In this document: positions 1 to 7,188 of the stretch, piece after piece | How positions within the stretch are numbered: the stretch's first letter is position 1 | How the letters are laid out: every line of letters begins with the position of its first letter | Assembly: GCA_900752095.1 (NCBI GenBank) | Contig: CAADUD010000148.1 | Coordinates: 1-8,164, forward strand | Direction: 5' to 3' | DNA from: Clostridia bacterium | GTDB taxonomy: Bacteria > Bacillota > Clostridia > TANB77 > CAG-508 | DNA: 8,164 nt | Notes under the pieces: model-generated | What the model was told of the DNA's origin: nothing | Databases searched by the model: none | Seen by the model: the letters and a program-made list of their open reading frames with translations, nothing else | Translations under genes and position numbers: made by a program

Positions 1-1434
1 GAAAGTTTAAACAATTTAATGAATGAATTAGATGAAGAATTAAGAGATAAAAGTAAAGATATTTATGTATTTTTATATGATGATGGAACATTAGCATTTG
101 GTAATAAAAATGAACTGGTAGAAGGAAAAACGTTAGTAAAAGAATATGGAAATATAGCAGGAAAAGAATATACAACTAGTTATATAGATGGAGTGGAAAT
201 TAGTAATACACCATGGACCGAAGATAGGAACAACATCTATAAAGTAAGTTTTTTAGATGAGATTAAACCAACTTCCACAGCAGCATGGTTTACAAGATGT
301 GAAAAACTAACACAAATAGAAGGAATTACTAATTTAAATACAAGTAATGTAACTAGTATGAAGAAAATGTTTATCTATTGTGAAAGCTTAACTAGCTTAG
401 ATTTAAGTAGTTTTAATACTCGCAATGTAACAGACATGCAAGGAATGTTCTGTAAGTGCATTAATCTTACAAATTTGAATGTAAGTAACTTTGACACAAG
501 TAAGGTAATTACCATGAATCTTATGTTTGGATTTTGTAATAACTTAACTAATTTAGATATAAGTCATTTTAATACAAGTAACGTAACAGATATGTATTCT
601 ATGTTTTATAGTTGTTTTCAATTAAACAGGATAGATGTAAGTAACTTTGACACAAGTAAAGTGACAAATATGGAGCAGATGTTTGCTGGTTGCAATTCAC
701 TTAATAGCCTAAATTTAAGTAATTTTAATACTAGTCAAGTTAATACAATGGCAGATATGTTTAGAGACTGTTTAAAAATAGAAAGTTTGAGCTTAAGCAA
801 TTTTGATACTAGCAAAGTGGAAGACATGAATGGTATGTTTTCTTATTGTAGAAATTTAGAGAATTTAGACATAAGTAATTTTAATACAAACAATGTAACT
901 AATATGGCATTTATGTTTAGATATTGTGAAAAATTAAAGAATTTAGATGTAAGTAAATTTAAAACACAAAATGTAACCAATATGCAAGAAATGTTTGCAG
1001 CATGTTATGAACTTACCTACTTAGATGTAGATGAGTTTGACACAAGTAATGTAACGAATATGTATTGTATGTTTACCTATTGTAGAAAATTAGAAAATTT
1101 AGATGTCAGTGGATTTAATACAAGTAATGTAGAAACAATGTATTCTATGTTTTACGAGTGTTCCAAATTAACTAATATAGATGTAAGCTGTTGGAATACT
1201 AGTAAAGTAACCAATATGATCCAAATGTTTGGTTACTGCTATGAAATAACTAGTTTAGACTTAAGTAGTTTCGATATAAGTAATGTAACGGATATGGAAT
1301 ATATGTTTAAGAATTCTAATAAACTAACAGTTATCTATGTAGGACCAAAATGGGTAATTAAGGAAGGAACAAATATAAAAGGAATGTTCGAAAGTTGTGG
1401 AACTAGTTCTGTAACGGTAAAAACAACTACGTAA
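1..1434 (+). CDS. BspA-like / DUF285 leucine-rich-repeat protein, 5' end outside window
   Basis: The first Met in this frame is at 19, but the frame is open to base 1 (reading ESLNNL before it) and no ribosome binding site precedes the ATG, so the gene most likely begins upstream. About 100 non-repetitive residues (YVFLYDDGTLAF, then a WFTRCEKL motif) are followed by a solenoid of 26-residue repeats of the type LDxSxFxTSxVTxMxxMFxxC. This is the DUF285 (PF03382) class of BspA-like leucine-rich repeats. Such proteins are usually secreted or surface-exposed and are linked to adhesion or host interaction; that role is known for some family members and only inferred here. The visible C-terminus (ending KTTT) has no LPXTG sortase signal and no hydrophobic anchor, so any secretion or attachment signal must lie in the missing N-terminus. 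It reads in the same direction as recD2, 158 bp away. Confidence 0.88.
   Translation, partial: ESLNNLMNELDEELRDKSKDIYVFLYDDGTLAFGNKNELVEGKTLVKEYGNIAGKEYTTSYIDGVEISNTPWTEDRNNIYKVSFLDEIKPTSTAAWFTRCEKLTQIEGITNLNTSNVTSMKKMFIYCESLTSLDLSSFNTRNVTDMQGMFCKCINLTNLNVSNFDTSKVITMNLMFGFCNNLTNLDISHFNTSNVTDMYSMFYSCFQLNRIDVSNFDTSKVTNMEQMFAGCNSLNSLNLSNFNTSQVNTMADMFRDCLKIESLSLSNFDTSKVEDMNGMFSYCRNLENLDISNFNTNNVTNMAFMFRYCEKLKNLDVSKFKTQNVTNMQEMFAACYELTYLDVDEFDTSNVTNMYCMFTYCRKLENLDVSGFNTSNVETMYSMFYECSKLTNIDVSCWNTSKVTNMIQMFGYCYEITSLDLSSFDISNVTDMEYMFKNSNKLTVIYVGPKWVIKEGTNIKGMFESCGTSSVTVKTTT
319..1410 (+). repeat. 14 tandem 78-bp (26-residue) DUF285 repeats
   Basis: The repeat period is exactly 78 bp: leucine or isoleucine codons opening successive units fall at 397, 475, 553 and so on to 1255. 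There are 13 good units and a fourteenth degenerate one (1333–1410, with IKGMFESC replacing the usual MxxMFxxC). The MxxMF core is present in all 13 good units. No insertion or deletion disturbs the register, which indicates selection on the solenoid. Confidence 0.9.
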
Positions 1435-1538
1435 TCTATATTAAAAGAAAAATGCTTAAAGAATATTGAAATGGTATTAAGGTTAATTGAAAAATAAATG
1501 CAAATTACCTAGAAATGGTAATAAAAATAATTTACCTC

Positions 1539-1567
1539 TTGTCAAAACTAAAAAATAAGGATACAAT
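1539..1567 (+). promoter_or_regulatory. Sigma-A promoter of recD2
   Basis: TTGTCA (1539–1544) and TACAAT (1562–1567) are separated by exactly 17 bp, a near-consensus vegetative promoter. Transcription would start near 1574, leaving a leader of about 20 nt before the start codon at 1593. The promoter lies inside the in-frame extension that begins at ATG 1515, which argues against that earlier start. Confidence 0.7.
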
Positions 1568-1576
1568 AGAAACAGT

Positions 1577-1583
1577 AAGAGGA
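1577..1583 (+). promoter_or_regulatory. Ribosome binding site fixing the recD2 start
   Basis: AAGAGGA lies 9 nt before ATG 1593. The alternative in-frame ATG at 1515 has no comparable site and lies upstream of the promoter. The protein from 1593 begins MKLELKGEIKDVIYRN, as RecD2 proteins typically begin. Confidence 0.65.
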
Positions 1584-1592
1584 CAAGAGGTA

Positions 1593-3889
1593 ATGAAATT
1601 GGAGCTAAAAGGTGAAATTAAAGACGTAATTTATCGTAATGAAGTAAATAGCTATATGATAGCAAACTTTGAAACAGAAGAAGAAGAAACCACTATTACA
1701 GGCTATCTTCCTTTTATGGAAAAAGGGGATAGCCTTAAAATAGTTGGAAACTTTGTAGAGCATCCAGAATATGGTAGGCAATTTAAGGTAGAAACATTTG
1801 AAAAACTTATGCCTGAATCAGAAGAAGGACTAGAAAAATATTTAGCGAGTGGTAAATTAAAAGGAATTGGACCTGCTACTGCAAAAAAAATGGTGCAAAC
1901 TTTTGGAAAGGAAATTGTTTCCATTTTAAAATTTGAACCAGAAAAATTAGTGTGTATAAAAGGCATCACCAAAGAAAAAGCTTTTGAAATTTCTCAAAGT
2001 TTTAATGAAAATTGGGAAATTTGGAGAATTGTAAGTTATTTAGAACAATATGGAATTGGTCCACAGAGTGCAGAAAGCATTTATAAGAAGCTAGGAGAAG
2101 AAACCATTCAACAAATTGAAGAAAACCCATATATTTTAGTGGATTTAGCTCCTAAAGCTGATTTTATGAAAATAGACCATATTGCTTTACAAATGGGAAT
2201 GGAAGTAGAAAATGATAAACGTATTAGAAGTGGAATAAAATATGCGTTGAAACTTGCTACTAATAATGGACATTGCACTGTATTATATGAAAACTTAATG
2301 CAATTTGTAAAAGACTTACTTGGTGTTCCAGAAGAAATGATAGAAGATAATATTATTTTTCTTCAAACCAAAAAAGAAATTTACCTAGTAGATATGGGCA
2401 AACAAGAGTGGGTTTATTTAGCAAATTTTTATTTAGCAGAAAAAAATGTAGCAGAAAACTTGATTGCCTTAGATCAGTATAAAAATATAAAAGCAATTGA
2501 TCATTTTGAAAGAAAACTAAAAAAAGTAGAAAAAAATTCCGAATTAGAATTATCAGAAAAACAAAGAGACGCTGTAGTAGCTGTACAAGAACATAATGTA
2601 TGTATTATTACTGGTGGGCCAGGTACGGGTAAAACAACTATAATTAAAACTATTATTGATTTATATAAACAAGAAGAAAAAAAGGTAGTACTTTGTGCAC
2701 CAACAGGTCGTGCGGCAAAAAGAATGAGTGAAGCTACAGGAGAAGAAGCAAAAACACTTCACCGTTTATTAGAAATAGGAAAAGCAAATAGTGAAGAATT
2801 AGCAAACGTAGATCCCAATATAGAAGTAGCACCTTTAGATGCTTATTTAGTTATTGTAGATGAATTGTCTATGGTAGATTTATTTTTAATGAATTATTTA
2901 TTACAAGTTATTTATAAAGGAACAAAATTAATTTTAGTAGGAGATTGCAATCAGTTACCATCTGTAGGACCTCGGAAATGTATTAAAAGATATTATTTCA
3001 TCTAGGAAATTTACCACAATTACTTTAAATAAAATTTTTAGACAAGCTGCAAAAAGTAAAATTATTTTATATAGCCATAAAGTAAACGAAGGTATTAACT
3101 TTTTAATACCAGCTGAAAAAGAAATATCAGAAAAAAATAAAATAGTAAAAATAGATATTGAAAGAACAGAACAAGAAAAAAGCAATAGAAAAGAAGAAAA
3201 GTTAGTAAACGATTTTTTCTTTATTCCTGAAAATAATCCATTAAAAATATTAGAAACAGTTATTTCTTTATGCACAGGGAGACTACAAAAATATGGAGAG
3301 TATGATTTTATAAAAAATATCCAAGTAATTAGTCCAACTAAAAAAGGAACACTTGGTACCAAAGAATTAAATAAAAGTTTGCAACAAGCTATTAATCCTC
3401 CTTATGAAGAAAAAACAGAAAGAAAATTTTTAGATTCTGTTTTCCGCGAAGGAGACAGAATTATGCAAGTAAAAAATAATTATGATATTTATTGGGAAAA
3501 AAGAGAACCTACTTTAGAAGTAGGAAAAGGTGTATTTAATGGAGAATATGGTACAATTTTATCTATTAATGAAACAGAGAAAAAAGTAAAAATAGAGTTT
3601 GATGACAATAAATTAGTATGGTATAACTTTGAAGAATTAGAACAAATAGAACATAGTTATTGTATTACTGTACATAAAGCACAGCGGAAGTGAATTTGAT
3701 GTAGTAATTATGCCAATTATGCAAGCAGCACCAATACTACTTACTAGAACTTTGCTTTATACAGCTATGACAAGAGCAAAAAAACTACTGATTTTAATTG
3801 GCAATCCAAAAGTAGTTGAATTTATGATACAAAACGAGAATAGTAAGAAGAGAAATACGGGATTAGGGACGGCTCTCAGTAGCTCTTAA
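1593..3889 (+). CDS. recD2: RecD2-type ATP-dependent DNA helicase, interrupted by two +1 frameshifts
   Basis: RecD2 is a 5'-3' superfamily 1B helicase of bacteria lacking RecBC, acting in replication-fork and mismatch-related repair. Segment 1 (1593–2972, 460 residues) has the N-terminal OB-like region, helix-hairpin-helix motifs (LKGIGPATAKKM near residue 89), Walker A GGPGTGKTT at 341–349, APTGRAAKR at 369–377, Walker B DELSMVD from 423, and the start of motif III (QLPSVGP). Segment 2 (2974–3684, 237 residues) carries GNVLKDII, the IFRQA motif, the SH3-like insert and TVHKAQ. Segment 3 (3686–3886, 67 residues) carries GSEFDVV and the motif VI region LYTAMTRAKKLL. Joined, they make 764 residues, normal for RecD2, with every expected motif present. 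Without shifting, translation stops at TAG 3003 or TGA 3691. The intact motifs on both sides argue that the gene is functional or very recently broken. The comFC gene follows, a common clostridial arrangement. Confidence 0.85.
2970..2976 (+). other. First +1 frameshift site in recD2 (CCT CGG A)
   Basis: In the incoming frame the codons are GGA CCT CGG AAA TGT, ending at TAG 3003 after ten more codons. Skipping C2973 gives CCT GGA AAT GTA, that is PGNV, completing the conserved motif III GPGNVLKD. The in-frame codon at the break is CGG, and the +1 codon is GGA (Gly). It may be a programmed or codon-starvation frameshift, or an insertion error; the window alone cannot decide. Confidence 0.7.
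3682..3688 (+). other. Second +1 frameshift site in recD2 (CAG CGG A)
   Basis: In the incoming frame the codons are GCA CAG CGG AAG TGA, so translation would stop two codons after the CGG. Skipping C3685 gives CAG GGA AGT GAA TTT, that is QGSEF, the strictly conserved motif of RecD helicases. The geometry matches the first site: in-frame CGG, next base A, +1 codon GGA (Gly). Confidence 0.7.
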
Positions 3890-3957
3890 CGTGGGGGTGG
3901 ACACTTCATTCAAATTTGCAGACAGAGAAAAGTTATGCTACTTAAGATTATTTAGGA

Positions 3958-3966
3958 TGCTACAAT
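3958..3966 (+). promoter_or_regulatory. Possible extended -10 promoter for comFC
   Basis: TGCTACAAT matches the extended -10 form TGnTAtAaT with one deviation. No convincing -35 lies 16–18 bp upstream, as is usual for extended -10 promoters. It would start transcripts near 3973, about 34 nt before comFC, so comFC could be expressed independently of recD2. Confidence 0.35.
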
Positions 3967-4006
3967 TGATAAAAAAGAAAAATAGAAATTAGGGGCAATT
4001 TTTAAA

Positions 4007-4732
4007 ATGGAGATTTATGTGGATATGAATTTTTTAGAAAAAGCTCTTAATTTTATTTTTCCGCCAGTATGTGGGATTTGTGGAAAAATGAAAGAAAGTT
4101 ATTTATGCAAAGAGTGCCAAACAAAAATAGAAAATGAGGTAGTTTTTTTAAACAAAACAGATAAGTATGTAATAGCCAATAATATAAAAAATAACACAAG
4201 AAATAGTAATATTAGTGATAATATTAAATATTTTTCTAGTCATACTTATTTATTTTCTTATACCACTCCCATAAGAGAAAAAATTTTACAATATAAATTT
4301 AAAGAACAAGCATATTTATCAAATATGTTTTCTGAATTTTTTGTGAAAAATGAAAAAATATGTGGATTTTTGCAAAAATATGATATAATAATTCCAGTTC
4401 CAATGACAAAGAAAAAAGTAAGAAAACGCGGGTATAATCAAAGCGAATTAATTGCAAAGCAATTAGCCAAAAATATACCAAATTTAAAAGAAGAAAAGTA
4501 TATTTTAATAAAAGTAAAAGAAAATAGAACACAAAGTAGTTTAAATAGACAACAAAGACAAGAAAACGTAAAAGATGTATATAAACTACAAAATGTGGAA
4601 AAAATAAAAGAAAAAAATATAATTATTTTTGATGATATTTATACAACAGGTGCAACGGTAAATGAATGTGCAAAAGTTTTAATGCTTGGAGGTGCTAAGA
4701 AAGTGGCAGTTATTACAATTGCCAAAGATTAG
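4007..4732 (+). CDS. comFC: ComFC-like phosphoribosyltransferase (competence family)
   Basis: The protein has 241 residues, the usual length for the ComF family. A four-cysteine zinc-binding knuckle (C22-x2-C25 … C34-x2-C37, in PPVCGICG and LCKEC) precedes a type I phosphoribosyltransferase fold. The family signatures are RKRGYNQ (139–145), the Q-S-S-L-N-R-Q segment, and the PRPP-binding loop DDIYTTGAT (209–217). In naturally transformable Gram-positives ComFC acts with the ComFA ATPase in importing single-stranded DNA; in other bacteria its role is poorly defined, and the phosphoribosyl substrate is unknown. AGGGG at 3991–3995 lies 11 nt before ATG 4007; ATG 4025 is a possible alternative start that would still keep the zinc knuckle. 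Pairing with recD2 is a recurrent clostridial arrangement. No comFA is seen in the window. Confidence 0.88.
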   Translation: MEIYVDMNFLEKALNFIFPPVCGICGKMKESYLCKECQTKIENEVVFLNKTDKYVIANNIKNNTRNSNISDNIKYFSSHTYLFSYTTPIREKILQYKFKEQAYLSNMFSEFFVKNEKICGFLQKYDIIIPVPMTKKKVRKRGYNQSELIAKQLAKNIPNLKEEKYILIKVKENRTQSSLNRQQRQENVKDVYKLQNVEKIKEKNIIIFDDIYTTGATVNECAKVLMLGGAKKVAVITIAKD

Positions 4733-4870
4733 CAGATTTTAAAAGTTAAATAATTTCATTATTCATTATAGTAATATTAAATAAAACATACTATAAAATA
4801 AAAAATAATTAAAAAGCAAATGAAAAGTATGAAGCTAACAAAACATGGATGAACAAAAATGAAGAACGAA

Positions 4871-4876
4871 AGGAAG
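4871..4876 (+). promoter_or_regulatory. Ribosome binding site fixing the KAP NTPase start
   Basis: AGGAAG, inside AAAGGAAG, lies 5–7 nt before ATG 4882. The upstream in-frame ATG at 4849 has no purine-rich site before it and would add only 11 charged residues (MNKNEERKEEK), so 4882 is preferred. Confidence 0.6.
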
Positions 4877-4881
4877 AAAAG

Positions 4882-6879
4882 ATGGAAGATTTAGTAGAAA
4901 GTATTTTAGATTATATCAGAGCAGACTATACAGACTATGCTATTATGATAAATGGTGAATGGGGAAGTGGAAAGACTTATTTTTGGAATCACAAAATTAA
5001 ACCAAAGATAGAATCTATGCAAGTAAATGGAAAAAGGCTAACAGCCATTTACATGTCTCTATATGGTATATCTAACTTAGAAGAAATTAGTAAAAAGATT
5101 TTTATAGAAACTACTCAATTGATGGATAAAAATCTAAAAAAATATATGGATACTAGTGGAGTAGGTAATATTCCAGAATATGCAAAAACTGGTCTTGATA
5201 TGGCAAATTTTTTTGGTGTTACTCAAAATGGTGATAGACTAGACTATGCTAAATTTTTTTCTACAGATGACAAGGGTCTATGTTTTGATGACTTAGAAAG
5301 GGCAAATGTAGATGTTATTGATATTTTAGGTTATATCAATAATTTTGTAGAACATGATCATATTAAAACCATTATTATCTGTAATGAAAAAGAATTATCT
5401 ACAAAGTTGAAAAATAGTAATTTAGAAATGAAGACTTTCATTGCTACTTACTTATTAGATAAAGAAAATAAATTAACAATGAAAACGGACAAACCAATGG
5501 TAGAAAGAATTCGTGATACCATTGAATATGTTTTCGACAAAGCAAATGACTATGAGAGAATAAAAGAAAAATTAATTGGAGAAACTTTTGAATATGCACC
5601 AGAATTTAACTATATTATTAATGGTCTTTTAATGCGCTATGAAAATTATCCGGATTTAATTCGCTTTTTACGAGAAAACACTAATCTGATTACTTCTACT
5701 TTTAATAAAAGTGGAACCAGAAACCTTCGTATTTTAAAACATGCTTTAAATGACTTTAAAAAAATATTTGATATGGTTATGAAATCTTATCCAAATACCA
5801 ATCAACGTATTTTGCAAACGATGCTTATTTTTACGATTGCTATTTCATTTGAAATTAAAGCCGGTAAAGTTACGAAAGATAAATTTGTAAATATTAATAG
5901 TAATGAAGAGTATAAATCTATTTTGGTATCTTCTAGAGTATTTATGGATAATAGGCAATTTTACATTAAAGAATTTGATAATAATTACTATTATAACTTT
6001 AAAGCAGAATATCGCTTCTTTAAATTCATAGAAAAATATATCCGTACTCGCATATTTGACATGAAAGCTTTTAAAGACAATATGGAAGTGATTCGTAATA
6101 CAATTGACACTAACCAACTACCGGGATATAAAAGATTACTTACAGAAGAATATTGGAAAATACCGGACGATCAATTCCAAGGTGTTATTGAAGAAACTAT
6201 AGAAGATGTAAAAAATGGTAATATAGAACTTATTGAAATTGTAAAACTATTTGCCTATTTTGCTTACTTTATAAAAAAAGATCTTATTTTGTATGATATG
6301 CGTACCATTAAAAGTGTTTTCTTTAATGGAATGAATATAGCTTCATTAACTTCTACTTATTGTGATAATGTAGAAGAAGAACTTTCACAGGTAGCAGTAG
6401 AAAAAGATATTGCTCAAGAAATGGAAGAAGTATTAGTACATTTTAATAAAATTAATTTGCAATTAAAAGACAAAATGTATCATGAAAAAGCAGAAGAAAT
6501 CTTTAAATGTATTCCTATGAAAATGGAACAGTTTTATGATAAATTTGATAAAGAATGTATGAACATTCCAATTTTTAAATATTACGATCCTTTTCAAATG
6601 TTCCAAAGAATTTCTTGTGCAAGTAATGAAGATATGGTAAGTATAAAAGAAAAGTTAGCAGATAGAGCAAAAAGGTTTGCAAAAGAAATAGAAGAAGAAA
6701 TGCCTAATATGAGAAAATTGAAACAAATTATAGATGATTATATTGATGGAAAGTTACCAAGTATTAAAATTGTATTATTAGAAGATTTTTCAAATGAGCT
6801 TGGGAATATTTTAAATTCTTATTCAAAATCACCGACACTTTCTACAGATATTATAGAAGAAAACATTACCACAGAGTAG
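4882..6879 (+). CDS. KAP-family P-loop NTPase, function unknown, possible defence protein
   Basis: From ATG 4882 the protein has 665 residues. Walker A GEWGSGKT lies at 25–32, right at the N-terminus, and Walker B LCFDDLERAN has its acidic pair at 136–137. A following IIICNEKEL segment has the polar residue typical of sensor 1, and a later SGTRNLRILKHAL segment resembles the Arg-containing helix used for NTP sensing. This order, with the GEWGSGKT and DDLER signatures, fits the KAP group of STAND-like P-loop NTPases. Many KAP proteins have transmembrane helices inserted near the P-loop; I see none here, so a soluble protein is likely. The remaining 450 residues are helical, charged and without a recognised domain. 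KAP-type ATPases occur in some anti-phage systems (for example QatA of QatABCD), but no partner nuclease or QueC-like gene is adjacent, so a defence role is only inferred. It may be translated from its own weak promoter in the 149 bp after comFC. Confidence 0.7.
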   Translation: MEDLVESILDYIRADYTDYAIMINGEWGSGKTYFWNHKIKPKIESMQVNGKRLTAIYMSLYGISNLEEISKKIFIETTQLMDKNLKKYMDTSGVGNIPEYAKTGLDMANFFGVTQNGDRLDYAKFFSTDDKGLCFDDLERANVDVIDILGYINNFVEHDHIKTIIICNEKELSTKLKNSNLEMKTFIATYLLDKENKLTMKTDKPMVERIRDTIEYVFDKANDYERIKEKLIGETFEYAPEFNYIINGLLMRYENYPDLIRFLRENTNLITSTFNKSGTRNLRILKHALNDFKKIFDMVMKSYPNTNQRILQTMLIFTIAISFEIKAGKVTKDKFVNINSNEEYKSILVSSRVFMDNRQFYIKEFDNNYYYNFKAEYRFFKFIEKYIRTRIFDMKAFKDNMEVIRNTIDTNQLPGYKRLLTEEYWKIPDDQFQGVIEETIEDVKNGNIELIEIVKLFAYFAYFIKKDLILYDMRTIKSVFFNGMNIASLTSTYCDNVEEELSQVAVEKDIAQEMEEVLVHFNKINLQLKDKMYHEKAEEIFKCIPMKMEQFYDKFDKECMNIPIFKYYDPFQMFQRISCASNEDMVSIKEKLADRAKRFAKEIEEEMPNMRKLKQIIDDYIDGKLPSIKIVLLEDFSNELGNILNSYSKSPTLSTDIIEENITTE

Positions 6880-6905
6880 AAAGTAATTATTATAATATGT
6901 AACTT

Positions 6906-7047
6906 AAACATTAGATACTTCTTTTTTGAATATATTAAAACCTTTCCCCTTTTGTGATAACTATAACTCGGCTAATGCCTCAAACAAGTTGTCACAATGG
7001 TTACCTATGAGAGGCTTAAAAAATCTTAAAAGAAGTATCTAATGTTT
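6906..7047. repeat. 142-bp element with perfect 20-bp terminal inverted repeats
   Basis: The left arm (6906–6925, AAACATTAGATACTTC then TTTT) is the exact reverse complement of the right arm (7028–7047). The 102-bp interior is less AT-rich than its surroundings and has its own pairing potential. A TTA trinucleotide flanks both sides if the arms are read as 19 bp (6904–6906 and 7047–7049), which could be a short target duplication but is weak evidence in AT-rich DNA. The element could be a MITE-like mobile element, a structured RNA gene, or a long stem serving as terminator for the NTPase gene, since TTTTATTAATTTT begins at the end of the right arm. Confidence 0.75.
6939..7015 (+). ncRNA. Candidate structured RNA inside the inverted-repeat element
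   Basis: A 10-bp stem pairs 6952–6961 (TTGTGATAAC) with 6988–6997 (GTTGTCACAA). It contains one T-G pair at 6958/6991 that is tolerated only in a + strand transcript. It is enclosed by AACC/GGTT (6939–6942 with 6999–7002). Its loop holds a GGC-TAAT-GCC mini-hairpin (6970–6979). GCCTC in that loop (6977–6981) can alternatively pair with GAGGC (7011–7015), forming a pseudoknot. I do not recognise the fold as a known riboswitch or ribozyme. Confidence 0.4.
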
Positions 7048-7149
7048 TATTAATTTTAAGAACTCCTAAAAAAATGTATAAAAATTTCCTTTTAAAGCAA
7101 TAATAAGAATAGTTTAAGTAAAAAATTAATTATTTTTATATTGTTAAAG

Positions 7150-7166
7150 AGAGCTATATAAGCTCT
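7150..7166 (+). promoter_or_regulatory. Short inverted repeat in the spoVT leader
   Basis: AGAGCT, five bases ATATA, then AGCTCT form a perfect 6-bp-arm hairpin or operator-like palindrome ending 6 nt before the ribosome binding site. It may be a protein-binding site (SpoVT family members are autoregulated in Bacillus) or an mRNA hairpin affecting stability; neither is proven. The rest of 7048–7149 is AT-rich with no clear promoter. Confidence 0.4.
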
Positions 7167-7172
7167 AAATTT

Positions 7173-7181
7173 AAAAGGAGG
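7173..7181 (+). promoter_or_regulatory. Ribosome binding site for the TTG start of spoVT
   Basis: AAAAGGAGG is a full match to the anti-Shine-Dalgarno and lies 7 nt before TTG 7189. The next downstream Met would remove the AbrB-type DNA-binding domain, so TTG is the true start. Confidence 0.85.
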
Positions 7182-7188
7182 TAATATT

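Noticed and set aside
1515..1592. N-terminal extension of RecD2 from ATG 1515
   Set aside because: It has no ribosome binding site, contains the promoter (-35 at 1539, -10 at 1562), and the RecD2-like sequence begins only at Met 1593.
1703..1972. Open frames on the - strand opposite recD2, comFC, the NTPase gene and spoVT
   Set aside because: They lack ribosome binding sites and family motifs, and lie opposite well-supported genes; they are by-products of codon bias.
3379..3693. Separate 104-residue gene
   Set aside because: It is the tail of the middle segment of recD2. ATG 3379 lacks a ribosome binding site, and RecD2 motifs run through it continuously from 2974.
4849..4881. Upstream start for the KAP NTPase at ATG 4849
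   Set aside because: No Shine-Dalgarno; the 11 added residues are charged and lie outside the P-loop domain, while ATG 4882 has AAAGGAAG at good spacing.
4733..4881. Terminator or strong promoter between comFC and the NTPase gene
   Set aside because: The stretch is AT-rich with TATAGT and TATAAA strings but no acceptable -35 at 16–18 bp, and no GC-rich hairpin followed by a T run.
6906..7047. Retron msr/msd RNA or CRISPR-associated tracrRNA
   Set aside because: The flanking inverted repeats and pairing suggested it, but no reverse transcriptase, Cas gene or repeat-spacer array is in the window.
7107..7134. Sigma-G promoter for spoVT (GAATA then AATTATT)
   Set aside because: The -35-like GAATA fits, but the -10-like part matches poorly (lacks the C and final A of CATnnTA) and the spacer is only 16 bp.
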